From Nocardia sp. CDC159 (lineage in GTDB: Bacteria > Actinomycetota > Actinomycetes > Mycobacteriales > Mycobacteriaceae): 64,000 nucleotides of DNA. Position numbers and translations under genes: made by a program. Where the stretch lies: contig NZ_JAMRXH010000005.1 in the NCBI RefSeq assembly GCF_023740735.1, positions 248,001 through 312,000 on the forward strand, in the 5' to 3' direction. Shown here piece after piece: positions 18,126 to 27,800 of the stretch. The first letter of the stretch is position 1. Each line of letters begins with the position of its first letter. A model generated the notes under the pieces. It had not been told where the DNA came from and did not search any database. It saw only the letters and a list, made by a program, of their open reading frames with translations.

Positions 18126-18327
18126 CCTCGACATGCAGATCCGCTGCGCTGCAGGAAGGGGCGCCTTCGACTATCACCCGTTGATCAGCTCGTGGTCACG
18201 TGACCGCATCAGCGTCAGCGCCCCCGGCCGGAGGAAGTCGATCCGCTGTCTGTCGATGTCGTGGACTGCACCCACTGCCCCGCAACGCATCTCGGTAACC
18301 GATTCCCCCATGAGTAGGAGAGTTGTG

Positions 18328-18567
18328 ATGTCTTCTTCCAGGACAGCGACCGTCACCATGTCCCGCGCCGAGTACGAGCGGTGCGTGCATCGCGGACTCG
18401 CGGGCCCCGCTCCCATGATCGAGGACTCCGCGGTCATCACGCGGTGGCGTGCCGATCACCCCGACTGGCGGGGCCGGTACTGGGCCTACACCGAGACCGA
18501 CGACGGTGTGCTGCGGCTGCGACCGCTCAATGTCGCCCGCACGACACGCTCGCAAGCCGCCGCCTGA
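18328..18567 (+). CDS. Small hypothetical protein
   Basis: 79 aa; ATG 18328 has AGGAG 7 bases upstream, better placed than the ATG at 18310. It contains SRAEYERCVHRGL and WRADHPDWRGRYWAYTETDD and ends in a basic tail. No known motif is recognised. It is transcribed with dprA and the ParB-like gene, 110 bases upstream of the latter. Confidence 0.5.
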   Translation: MSSSRTATVTMSRAEYERCVHRGLAGPAPMIEDSAVITRWRADHPDWRGRYWAYTETDDGVLRLRPLNVARTTRSQAAA

Positions 18568-18677
18568 CCCCGACTCACTGCACCTGCGGGTTTCCCGCAT
18601 AAGCCAGCCAGCATCGACTCCCTGGTCGACGCTGGATGGCCCCGTTCGTCGTCGTGCCGACAGAGTAGGAGACCGAT

Positions 18678-20366
18678 ATGGGTTCACCCGAAACAACCAC
18701 CGCGACAGCGGTTCTCGATCCACCCGCCGGCGAGGACCCCGCCGAGATCATCGACGCCGCACATGTCCCCACCGACCCGGCCACCACCGCGGGCGGAGAG
18801 GAACTCCTCACGCCGGGCGGTTGGCCGACTGTCGAAGCAGTGCGGATCGACCCTGCCGAGCTCGTCATCGGGGAAAACGTGCGAAAGACGTTCTTGCTCG
18901 ACGACTATCCCGAGGACAAGGAGTCGATCCGCGAGTTCGGGGTTCTGGTCCCGATCTGCGCAGAACGTCAACCCGACGGCTCCCTGCACGTGTGGGAGGG
19001 CCAGATCCGCACCCTGATCGCTCTCGAGGTCGGCATCGAGAAGGTACCGGTATGGGTGAGCGTCCGCGACACCACGGTGCCCGACAACGAGCACCGGATC
19101 CGGACTATGCTGCGGCAGCTCAACGCCAACCATCGCCGTATCCCGATGACCCGGGCCGACGACGCGGCCGCGGTCGCGTTGATGCTCGATCTGGGCGCGT
19201 CGGTGACCCGGGTGGCGAAGGGGTTGCAGCGTAAGCGGTCTCGAGTCAAGGCCCAGGCCGCGATCGGGAAATCGCCCACCGCGCAACGGATGCTCGACGA
19301 CGGGTACTCCCTCGAACATCTGCAGCTGATCGCCGACTACGAAAACCTCGGCGACACCGACGCGGTCGCGCGGTTGGAGACCGAGCCGTCGTGGCGGGTG
19401 AGCATGACCGCGCACCGCATCGCGGTGGAACGGGCGACCGAACGCGCCCGGTTGCAGGCGTCGCTGCTCTACGGCGCGCTCGGCTTCGGAGTGCTCACCG
19501 GCGAGCCCTCGACGGCGGGCGTGGCACCGGAGTTCATCCCTCCCGAGTTGCTCGAGACCGACACCGGCGACGCGGTCACCGAAGACACGATCTACGGCGA
19601 CGCCGAACGGTGGTTGGTCTACGTCGACGTCGACGAGGACGCCGATATCGTCGACCGCGAGACTGGCGAGCTGGTCGACCCCGACAGCGTCGACTGGAAC
19701 ACCAGCGACGACAGCGAACTCGAACCCGCGCAAGGAATGCGCCACGCCGATAGTGTCGAGCGGCGGGACCGGTGGACGCCGATTTATTTCATGCCCGCCG
19801 ACCAGCTCGACGGCAGCGGACTGCGCATGCGTCCCTTCGAGCCCGTCGACGGCGCGCTGCTCGACCACGCCACCGACGCAGCGGCCGATCGCGAAGCCGC
19901 CCGGATCGCGCGACGCCGAGTGCGCAAGCTCAACGAGCGTGGCCTCGCGGCCAAGGAGCGACGGGAAAAAGCCGTCGCCGAGCTGCTCCGCGCGGCGGCG
20001 CCCCCGCCGCAGGCCGCGGCATTCGTGGCCCGCGCGCTCGTGCGCGACCACCAACTGCTCAGCCGCTGCCACGCCCAACCCACCGCGCGTGAGCTGCTCG
20101 GCATCCGCAACTCCGTCACCGGGCTCACCGACGCGGCCGAACAGTCCACCGCGGATCGCGCCTGGGTGATCGTGCTCGGCTTGGTCCTGGGCGCACTGGA
20201 GTCGCGCATCGACAAGACCCTGTGGCGATACAAGAGCACGGCGGTGCAGGACTATCTCCGGTTCCTCGCCGGGCTCGACGAACCACTGACCTATCACCTC
20301 GACGAGGTGGAGCAAGCGGCGGCCGGGCTCCTCGACGCCGACAGCATCGACATCGACGCCGCCTGA
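18678..20366 (+). CDS. ParB-domain protein of the element
   Basis: 562 aa, with AGGAG before ATG 18678. After a disordered N-terminus, residues about 55-125 match the ParB/Srx fold: VRIDPAELVIGENVRKTF, IREFGVLVPI and HVWEGQIRTLIALEVG. This is followed by a helical HTH-like region (MLDLGASVTRVAKGLQRKRS and following). The rest is a long acidic then helical region (ARRRVRKLNERGLAAKERRE) with no known match. No ParA partner lies next to it, so partition is less certain than a regulatory or replication role. Similar stand-alone ParB-like proteins occur on actinobacterial plasmids. Confidence 0.72.
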   Translation: MGSPETTTATAVLDPPAGEDPAEIIDAAHVPTDPATTAGGEELLTPGGWPTVEAVRIDPAELVIGENVRKTFLLDDYPEDKESIREFGVLVPICAERQPDGSLHVWEGQIRTLIALEVGIEKVPVWVSVRDTTVPDNEHRIRTMLRQLNANHRRIPMTRADDAAAVALMLDLGASVTRVAKGLQRKRSRVKAQAAIGKSPTAQRMLDDGYSLEHLQLIADYENLGDTDAVARLETEPSWRVSMTAHRIAVERATERARLQASLLYGALGFGVLTGEPSTAGVAPEFIPPELLETDTGDAVTEDTIYGDAERWLVYVDVDEDADIVDRETGELVDPDSVDWNTSDDSELEPAQGMRHADSVERRDRWTPIYFMPADQLDGSGLRMRPFEPVDGALLDHATDAAADREAARIARRRVRKLNERGLAAKERREKAVAELLRAAAPPPQAAAFVARALVRDHQLLSRCHAQPTARELLGIRNSVTGLTDAAEQSTADRAWVIVLGLVLGALESRIDKTLWRYKSTAVQDYLRFLAGLDEPLTYHLDEVEQAAAGLLDADSIDIDAA

Positions 20367-20388
20367 ACCGCATTCGACTCACTCCATC

Positions 20389-20441
20389 GGGTGCGTCGCC
20401 GAGACCTGCCGCCGTCGTGCGGCTAGTGCGGCGACGCACCC
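20389..20441 (+). terminator. 12-bp stem hairpin between ParB-like gene and ssb
   Basis: GGGTGCGTCGCC at 20389-20400 pairs perfectly with 20430-20441 over a 29-nt loop. It starts 22 bases after the ParB-like stop and lies upstream of the ssb promoter region. Termination is inferred. Confidence 0.45.
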
Positions 20442-20482
20442 CGTTCTCGTCCACTGCTTTCCTATGCTGAGGAGACTCGTCC

Positions 20483-21019
20483 ATGACGACACACACGACG
20501 TTGACGATCGTCGGGAATCTGACTACTGATCCGGAATTGACGTTCGTGCCGTCCGGGGACGCGGTGGTCAACTTCACCGTCGCCTCCACTCCACGTTATT
20601 ACGACCGCAACGCCGGTGAGTGGCGCGACGGGGAAGCCCTTTTCATGCGGTGCAGCCAGTGGCGCCAACCAGCGGAGAACGTGGCCGAAAGCCTGACTCG
20701 CGGATCGCGGGTCGTGGTTACTGGCGCGCTCAAGAAGCGCTCCTTCACCACCCCCGAAGGGGAGAAGCGCACCGTGGTGGAGCTGGAAGCAGACGAGGTC
20801 GCCGTGTCGCTGCGGTTCGCGACCGCCACGATCACGCGCAACCGGTCCAACGTCACGTCACTGACGCGGCGACGGGCCACCAGCCGCAACGGGTTCGGCC
20901 AGCCCGCATCCACCGATCCCGCCTCCGACTCTGCCGCATCGCAGACCACCGCTGACGATCCGTGGGCCGCACCGGCATTCGCTGCCGCGGCTGCGGGCGG
21001 GGACGACCCCGGATTTTGA
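20483..21019 (+). CDS. ssb: Single-stranded DNA-binding protein
   Basis: 178 aa, GAGGAG before ATG 20483. The OB-fold is clear: [70 protein letters not shown] and [13 protein letters not shown]. The disordered tail ends GGDDPGF, a variant of the acidic tip that recruits partner proteins. SSB genes are typical of conjugative elements, where they coat transferred single strands. It is followed directly by the large palindrome at 21074-21309. Confidence 0.95.
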   Translation: MTTHTTLTIVGNLTTDPELTFVPSGDAVVNFTVASTPRYYDRNAGEWRDGEALFMRCSQWRQPAENVAESLTRGSRVVVTGALKKRSFTTPEGEKRTVVELEADEVAVSLRFATATITRNRSNVTSLTRRRATSRNGFGQPASTDPASDSAASQTTADDPWAAPAFAAAAAGGDDPGF

Positions 21020-21073
21020 TCTCTCAGGTAACCCACCCGGGGCCTCGGCGGCGTCGGGTGGGTTCGGGGGTGA

Positions 21074-21309
21074 CTGTCCGGCTGGTCCGGCTGACCAGCC
21101 ATTCCGAGGGCTACCAGGTCGGGCCGCGCCGCGCCCACCGAGACCGCGCCCGGCGCAACCGAATTCCCCGGCGCGGCGACCGCGACCGTCCCACCACGGC
21201 TGTTGTGCGCGGGAATTCGCTCGCGCGCGTCTCGGCGCGTTCCCGGCCGGTGCGTCGCGTCCCGCCCCGGTCTTGCGCACTCGGCTGGTCATCCGGACCA
21301 GCCGGACAG
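21074..21309. repeat. 236-bp imperfect palindrome with GGCTGGTC-N5-GACCAGCC sites
   Basis: The ends (21074-21100 and 21283-21309) are 27-base inverted repeats with one mismatch. Each end is itself a hairpin, GGCTGGTC-N5-GACCAGCC. Further inside, GAATTCCC and GGGAATTC with neighbouring GAGAC/GTCTC blocks continue the symmetry. The stretch lies between ssb and the next gene, with no coding signal. A replication origin, an oriT, a recombination site or a degenerate transposon are all possible; position next to ssb favours replication or transfer. Confidence 0.6.
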
Positions 21310-21376
21310 CCCGTGCGCGGGGTTCGTGATCGCGGCGGGTGTCCTCTCTCAACGGAAATCGAACAGGAGCAGTGAC

Positions 21377-22816
21377 GTGACCGACTCTCGTGCGTTCCTC
21401 GATGCCATCGCAGATTTGGATATCACCTTCGCTTACGACCGGCGCGCGGCCCGCGACCGCTTCACCGCCGCGCTCGAACTCGCCACCCCTGCCGATCATG
21501 AATTTCTCGACGACATGATCGAAAGCTTCGTCTGCTACCCGTTTCCGACCGCGCTGCGCCGCCTAGAGGCGAAGTGGGCTGGTGACGAGACGCAGCGGGA
21601 GCGGATGCTGCGGCTTTTGCCCGATACCGACCCGCACCTGTATGTCCGAGACCGCGCCGACCGCCTCGCTGTGATCGAGCGGCGCGCCCGCCGCAACAAG
21701 ACCAGCGTCGAAGACGAGTACTTCGCCGAGCACACCGGTCTGGCCGTCGCCGAGATGCCGCGCCAGTCGATCCGATTCTGGCGCAACGCACCCGGGCGCC
21801 TCTTCCTCGCGCCGTCGCGCGCCACCGCGACCTCGAGCGTCGAGCAGGTCCGCAAGCGGATCCTGGCCCGCGGCAAGCGCCGCCCCGCCACCGTTGAACC
21901 GGCCGACGTCACCGCCTACGTCGGCGAACAGCTCTACATCGACACCGCCGCGCGCGAACTCGCCAAGCTGCGGGCCAAGGAGGACCGGCTGCGCACCCGC
22001 GGACTGCTTCCCGATCCCGAACCCGCAGAGTGGACGCCGCTCTACCCTGGCCATACTCCCCCAGCCGACGCCGACTACTTGCGCGAGCGCTGGGATTACG
22101 AGTTGGTGCACTACGTCGCCGAGCAGCGCATGCGCGCCGTTGCTCTCGCGGGCAAGCGCCCCATCTCCGAAGAGAACGCGCTCGTGCAGGCGGGCAGGCG
22201 CACCCGGTTGCGTGGGGACATGCGTGAGGAAATCCCGTCGGGCGGTAATGGTCTCGACTACGACCACGAGGCGATGAACCCCATCGTCGGGTGGCGGTGC
22301 GTGTCGTGCTTCATCGAACGCGCCCTCGCCGACCAGCGCGCCCTCCACGTCCATAACGGACACCGGCGCAGCGACGACGGCCTGTGCGATTTCTGCCGCG
22401 ACGATCGTCCCGGCCTGCCGGAGTTGCCCGCTGGATTCACCGGTCGCGATCTCGCTCGCGCCTACTGCCGTTTCCTCACTACCCGCGACCCGGCCGAGCT
22501 TCACCCCGACGCCGCGCACGCAGTGCTCGCCGAGACCCGCCGCCGCGCCCCACGCTGGCTCCGTCCGGTGATCGACGAAACTCTCGTCACCACACGGCCT
22601 GTCACCGAGGAGTCATCGGTTCCCGCTGAATCGTCCGAGCGCGCCAGGCCCACCGCTCGCACTGCGCGTCGCGGACCGGTTCTGCCGCTCGGGCAGCGTC
22701 AGGCTCGATGCGACGGCTGCACGCGTATTCGTGGCATCTACGACGACGGCTACTGCACTGAATGCCGCGTCTGGCTCGGCCTGCCCATTCCCTCTGCCCG
22801 CCAGCGCGCCGCCTGA
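21377..22816 (+). CDS. Zinc-ribbon element protein related to the relaxase C-terminus
   Basis: 479 aa from GTG 21377 (AGGAG 7 bases upstream). It has a helical N-terminal domain with PFPTALRRLEAKW and LLPDTDPHLYVRD, a basic central region, and a Cys cluster CVSCFIERAL...HRRSDDGLCDFCRDD at about residues 310-345. A second pair, CDGCTRIRGIYDDGYCTEC, lies near the C-terminus. The first two blocks are strikingly similar to residues about 1445-1660 of the relaxase at 24844-30357. No enzymatic motif is visible; a DNA- or protein-binding role in transfer is inferred. Confidence 0.65.
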   Translation: MTDSRAFLDAIADLDITFAYDRRAARDRFTAALELATPADHEFLDDMIESFVCYPFPTALRRLEAKWAGDETQRERMLRLLPDTDPHLYVRDRADRLAVIERRARRNKTSVEDEYFAEHTGLAVAEMPRQSIRFWRNAPGRLFLAPSRATATSSVEQVRKRILARGKRRPATVEPADVTAYVGEQLYIDTAARELAKLRAKEDRLRTRGLLPDPEPAEWTPLYPGHTPPADADYLRERWDYELVHYVAEQRMRAVALAGKRPISEENALVQAGRRTRLRGDMREEIPSGGNGLDYDHEAMNPIVGWRCVSCFIERALADQRALHVHNGHRRSDDGLCDFCRDDRPGLPELPAGFTGRDLARAYCRFLTTRDPAELHPDAAHAVLAETRRRAPRWLRPVIDETLVTTRPVTEESSVPAESSERARPTARTARRGPVLPLGQRQARCDGCTRIRGIYDDGYCTECRVWLGLPIPSARQRAA

Positions 22817-22905
22817 CAGACAACGCACGCCCCTACCCCGGCCCGCCACGGTGACCACCCCCGCGGCGGGCCGGACCACCAGCCGCCTACCTCGGAGCAC
22901 CGCGC

Positions 22906-23022
22906 ATGCCTCACCACCTCATCGACTACCTGCTCGGCATCCGCATCGGACTGCTCCTGCCGGACAAGATTCAAATCTCCATCCACCACGTCCCCCGCAC
23001 CACCGACCCACCCGACCACTGA
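22906..23022 (+). CDS. Small hydrophobic peptide
   Basis: 38 aa starting MPHHLIDYLLGIRIGLLLP, a short hydrophobic helix, and ending in a polar tail. GGAGC lies about 10 bases upstream of ATG 22906. No homologue is recognised; it is included because it fills the gap between two genes on the same strand with plausible codon use. Confidence 0.35.
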   Translation: MPHHLIDYLLGIRIGLLLPDKIQISIHHVPRTTDPPDH

Positions 23023-23067
23023 CATGCCCGCTCTCCCAGCACCACGACCAGCCTCTGCAGATTCCCG

Positions 23068-23295
23068 GTGTCCTTCGACAGCCCGCTGTTCTCGATCCTG
23101 GCCGCCCTCGCTGCCGCCAGCGTCGCCTTCGACCTCGGTTGGGCCCGCTGGAAAGACGCCACCGGCCAATCTTTCCTCCGAATCACCTGCAGCCGCTACG
23201 CGCCCGACCCGTTCGCCGGGGGCTCCGTGTTCAACATCATTCTCGCGTGCAACCCGCGCCGCCGCCGCGACCGCGGTCCCGGCTCCGACGCCTGA
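23068..23295 (+). CDS. Small membrane protein candidate
   Basis: 75 aa from GTG 23068. The N-terminal third is a hydrophobic segment (LFSILAALAAASVAFDLGWA). The C-terminus is basic (RRRRDRGPG). No strong ribosome-binding site is seen and no family is recognised. A strong hairpin follows it at 23314, consistent with the end of a transcription unit. Confidence 0.4.
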   Translation: MSFDSPLFSILAALAAASVAFDLGWARWKDATGQSFLRITCSRYAPDPFAGGSVFNIILACNPRRRRDRGPGSDA

Positions 23296-23313
23296 CCGCA
23301 TTTTTCCAGGACC

Positions 23314-23355
23314 GGAAGGGCTGGTAGGCAACCCCGTTCACCTACCAGCCCTTCC
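23314..23355 (+). terminator. Perfect 15-bp stem hairpin
   Basis: GGAAGGGCTGGTAGG at 23314-23328 pairs perfectly with 23341-23355 over a 12-nt loop. It ends the gene string running from ssb. A TTTTT run lies just before the stem, so on the minus strand it would also resemble an intrinsic terminator. The remaining 23356-23862 holds no gene I can support. Confidence 0.65.
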
Positions 23356-23862
23356 AGCACATCCCCCACCCATGAACCCTCCCTCTCCACCTCTCACTCA
23401 CACAACCGCACCACCAACCGCCACCATCCTCATCCCCACCACCCCTGCCACTCACTCACAACAGGCAGACCTCTTGCATCCGAGGTCACATTCCGGACTA
23501 TCTCGAAAATGTAAGGGTTCCGAGTCGGCGCACGCGCTTCCTAAGCCAATACAGCAACTCGGTCGCTCCCCGGCCGGTCGCCCGGAAAGCACCTGATCGC
23601 CAAGCACATCCGCGACGAGCTCGCCACCTTCGGGACACATCCCCGCCGACCTCACCCGCCGGGTTGTTCCACCTTGCCACTGACGTGATCACCCTCGTCC
23701 TGCCCGATCTACCTGGCCCACACTGGGTTACCGCAGGGCGCTGGACCTCCCTGGCCGACTTCGGCTGCGTTCGATATACCGCGATGAGCCACCTCAACCT
23801 CACCCGTCCCCTACCTGCCGCCGCTACGATCAGCTACGCGTACCGGATGGGAAGGCAAACTG

Positions 23863-24267
23863 ATGACGGCACCACAACATCCGCACTGTGACGATCCCGC
23901 TGAGCCCATCGAATCGGTGCGACACCGCAAATTCCCCTGCGCTGAATGTCCCTGGCGACGCGACACAGCACCCGGACAATTCAGTCAAGACCGTTTCGAC
24001 TACCTGGCAGCCACCACAGGCAGTCCCGGCCAGGAAGTATGGCTGGATGCTCCACTCTTCGCCTGCCACAAAAGCCCCGAAGGCCATGAGGAAGCTTGTG
24101 CCGGATGGCTCGCCACCGTGGGCTACTACCACCTTGGCGTCCGCCTCGCTGTCCACAGCAAGCGCCTCGATCCGGCCGCACTCGAAGCAGGCCCTGACTG
24201 GCCCGAGCTCCACACCTCATACTCCGACATGGTCGAGGCGAAAGCCCATCGACCGGAAACACCTTGA
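23863..24267 (+). CDS. DUF6283-like protein
   Basis: 134 aa, GGAAGG before ATG 23863. It has the compact Cys/His pattern FPCAECPWRRDTAPGQF, then FACHKS and CAGWLATVGY, ending with YSDMVEAKA. This agrees with a small actinobacterial phage/plasmid family (DUF6283) of unknown function, probably zinc-binding. It overlaps the next gene by four bases. Confidence 0.65.
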   Translation: MTAPQHPHCDDPAEPIESVRHRKFPCAECPWRRDTAPGQFSQDRFDYLAATTGSPGQEVWLDAPLFACHKSPEGHEEACAGWLATVGYYHLGVRLAVHSKRLDPAALEAGPDWPELHTSYSDMVEAKAHRPETP

Positions 24268-24653
24268 ACCGCAACGAAACCGCTGCGGGCCTACCCCGAC
24301 CGAGAATGGACGGCAGGCCCGTGCCCTGGGTCACCCGTGTCAGCGCCGAAGGTCCGACCTGGGCCCGCATTGATGCCGCTCGCCTGTTGCGATGCCAGGC
24401 CGAGTGGATTTGCCAGGTCTGCGGTGAATTACTTCCGCGCCGCGCCTGGGTGATCCTGACCCCCGACAGCTACATCCTCGGCGATGCGGCGATGCACGCC
24501 ACCTGCCTGACCATCGCCCACCGCTGGTGCCCATACCTGGACAGACACCGGTTCGATGCCGTCGAAACCGACTTCAGCGCGATCTACGCCGACGACAGGC
24601 GTCTCGACACGATCGCCGAATACGGCGAGGAAATCCGGCTTTGGTCGCTTTGA
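24264..24653 (+). CDS. Small Cys-containing element protein
   Basis: 129 aa from TTG 24264, which overlaps the preceding stop (TTGA). It contains PRPRMDGRPVPWVTRVS, ICQVCGELLPRRAWV and HATCLTIAHRWCP, likely one zinc site. Similar proteins accompany DUF6283 genes on actinobacterial elements. Function unknown. Confidence 0.55.
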   Translation: MNRNETAAGLPRPRMDGRPVPWVTRVSAEGPTWARIDAARLLRCQAEWICQVCGELLPRRAWVILTPDSYILGDAAMHATCLTIAHRWCPYLDRHRFDAVETDFSAIYADDRRLDTIAEYGEEIRLWSL

Positions 24654-24814
24654 TCAGCGACTGTCACAGAACCATGGCGTTCCAAAAGACTGCGGCACTC
24701 CCGAAACTTCCTACTCGTCACGCCAGCCAGATGCACTCCCGAAGCGGATGCGCTGGAACCATGTTGACCGCCCCTAAGTTTTGACGCAAACAGCGTACCT
24801 CCAAATCCTTGAAT

Positions 24815-24836
24815 TTTAGCTCATTCGCGAGCTGAA
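24815..24836. promoter_or_regulatory. Small inverted repeat just upstream of the relaxase
   Basis: TTTAGCTC-N6-GAGCTGAA forms an 8-bp dyad (with one T-G pair), 8 bases before the relaxase ATG. The surrounding 24654-24843 is A+T-richer than neighbouring DNA. It could be an operator for relaxase autoregulation or part of oriT; nothing distinguishes these. Confidence 0.3.
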
Positions 24837-24843
24837 TGGATCT

Positions 24844-27800
24844 ATGACAGCGACGCTGCACAAGGTCTTGGCTGGGAGTGGTTATCTGTATTACGTCCAG
24901 CAGGTCGCTGCTGCCGATTCCACCGATCCCAAGCCCGACGGTTTAGCCGACTATTACTCCGCACACGGTGAGGCACCCGGCACCTGGCACGGCTCCGGAC
25001 TAGCCGCTCTCGGGCTCCAACCGGGCGATCAGGTGACCGAAAAGCAGATGGAAGCCCTGTTCGGGATGGGCCGCCATCCAGACGCCGAGGCGATCCAAGC
25101 GCGTGTCATCGACACAGAAATGGACAAGGGTGCATCCCGTAAAGAGGCCGAGCATGCTGCGGATAAAGCGACTCGATTGGGCAATCCCTACCGCGTTTAC
25201 GTGGCCGATAATGCGTTCCGCGAGCGTTGCGGGCAAGCATTTTCCGAGCATAATGTCACCTCCGGAAACGAGCCGACCGCAGGGATTTCCGATGACATTC
25301 GCGCTCGGATCCGCACCGAGGTCGCCGCCGGCATGTTCACCGAACAGTACGGGCGTGCGTCGCTGGATGCGCGCGAGTTGTCCGGGTGGGTGGCGAAGAA
25401 CTCGCGGCCGGCATCGGCGGCGGTGGCCGGTTTCGACATCACGTTCTCTCCGGTCAAGAGCGTGTCGGCGCTGTGGGCCATCGCACCGAAGAACACCCCT
25501 GAGCGCATCGCCGCCGCCCATGATCGCGCTGTCGACGACGCCATCAGGTGGCTGGAGCAGCACGGGGTCTATACCCGGTTGGGTCGCAACGGTATCCGCC
25601 AAGTGGACGTGGAAGGTGTGGTCGCGGCCCGGTTCACTCATCGTCAATCCCGTGCCGGGGACCCGGATCTGCACACCCACGTGGTGATCGCCAATCGGGT
25701 CCGCACCCTCAACGGACTGTGGCGCACCCTGGATGGCGCCATGATCTACCGCTTGGTGGTCACGGTGTCGGAGATCTACAACTCCCGCCTCGAACAGCAT
25801 CTGGATGCCGATCTGGGCCTGGCGTTCGCGGAGAGGTTCACTGATCCGACGAAGCGTCCGATCCGTGAAATTGTCGGTCTTCCCTGGGCTTTGGCCGAGC
25901 ATTGGTCGCGGCGCGACCATGCCATCACGACCCGCCTTGGGGAACTCGCCTCGCTGTTTCAACAGCAGCTCGGCCGCGAGCCGATGCCGAAGGAGATGTT
26001 CGCGCTCATGGAGCGCGCCACCCTCGAGACCCGTCCACGCAAGCACGGCTCGCGGTCGTGGATCGAGCAGCGCGCCGCCTGGCGCCGCGATGCTGAGCAG
26101 ATCCTCGGCGGCCGAAAAGCCCTCAACCACAAGGTGTCCCAGATCCTGCGGCAACCACGGCGGCCCCGCCAACAGTTCGACACCGCACGGATCGCTCGTC
26201 TGGCCGATCAGGTGGTGGCGACGGTGTCGGCCGAGCGTGGGACATGGCGCGCGCATCACTTGCGCAGCGAAGCCGAGCGTCAACTCCGCGGCCTGGTCGC
26301 CCGCGATCAGTGGGAACGGGTCACCTCCAGGGTCCTCGCGGCGGCGCTGGACCCGTCGCGGAGTCTGGCGCGCGGCGATCCCGATCTTGTCGCCGAGCCC
26401 GTTCTGGGCGAGGTACCGGAGGTGTTCCGCCGTCGTGACGGCGCCAGCGTGCACACGGTCGCGGGCGCTCAGTCCTACACCTCACCACGCCGATTGGCGG
26501 TCGCAGCGAGGCTGATCGAGCTGTCGAACCAGACCGGCGCCCGCACCATTCCCGAACGGTTCGTGGCCGCCGCGATCCGCGACTACAACACCGATCCCGA
26601 CAATTGCGAGCGCCGGCTCAACGCGGGACAGGTCGCCGCCGTCACCGAATTTGCCACCTCACCGAGCCGGATCGCTACCGCGAACGCGCCCGCGGGCACC
26701 GGAAAAACCACCGCGATGCGCGTGCTGGTTGACGCCTGGCACGCCTCGGGTGGCACCGTGCTCGGTCTCGCCCCCACCGCCAAGGCGGCCGCCGTGCTCG
26801 CCGAAGCCACCACGGTGCGCGCGGAAACGGTCGACAAACTGCTCACCGTCCTGACCCACCACACCCCCGATCCGGCGCGTGACGACCCCGGCTTTCCGCC
26901 GCCGTTGCCTCAGTGGATGCTGCAAATCGACAACGGAACTCTCGTGATCGTCGACGAGCATGTGCGCCTCGGCGACGACAAACGCCTGCGACTGTTCGAG
27001 TTCCTGGTCCAGCGCGGCGCGACGATCCGGTGTGTCGGCGACGACCATCAACTGCCGTCGATCGAGGCCGGCGGCACCACGCTCGACACCGCAGACGCCA
27101 CTCTCACTCACGTGGTGCGGTTCGCCGACGCCGCGGAAGCGTCCGCGAGTCTGTTGGTTCGCGAGGGTGATCCGGCCGCGTTCGGGTTCTATCTCGACCA
27201 ACAAAGAGTGCATTCCGGGGCGCCCGGCGCCGCGCACGATCAGGCATTTGCCGCCTGGATCGCCGACGATCGCGATGGTCGTGACGCGGTCATGCTCGCA
27301 CCCACGCACGAGACCGTCACCGAACTCAACGACCGTGCCCGCGTAGAACGCCTCGCCCGCACCGGGACACCGGGCGCGGAAACCCGGCTGTCCGATGAGC
27401 TGTGTGCCTCGGCCGGGGACATCATCGCCACACGCCGTAACGCGCCCCGGATTCGGTTGGGTGAGCGGGATTGGGTTCGCAACGGCTACCGGTGGGTCGT
27501 CGACGCCGTCCGCGAGGATGGGAGTCTGGCGGTCACCCACCTGCGTCAGGGCCGCCAGCGCGGCGCCACGACAGTGCTGCCACCGGAGTATGTGCGCGCG
27601 CAGGTGCGGCTCGGGTACGCGGCCACCATCGACTCTGCGCAAGGCATCACCACCGACACCTGCCATGTCGTGCTCACCGGGCTCGAATCCCGCAACCAGC
27701 TCTATGTCGCCCTCACCCGCGGCGCCGCGACCAATCACCTCTACGTCCCGACCGCGATCGACGGCAGCGAAGCCTCGTTCTGGACCGAACCCGGCCTGTT

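Noticed and set aside
22750-23331. Minus-strand ORF of 193 aa
   Set aside because: Gly/Ala/Val-rich translation opposite genuine plus-strand genes; no motif or ribosome-binding site.
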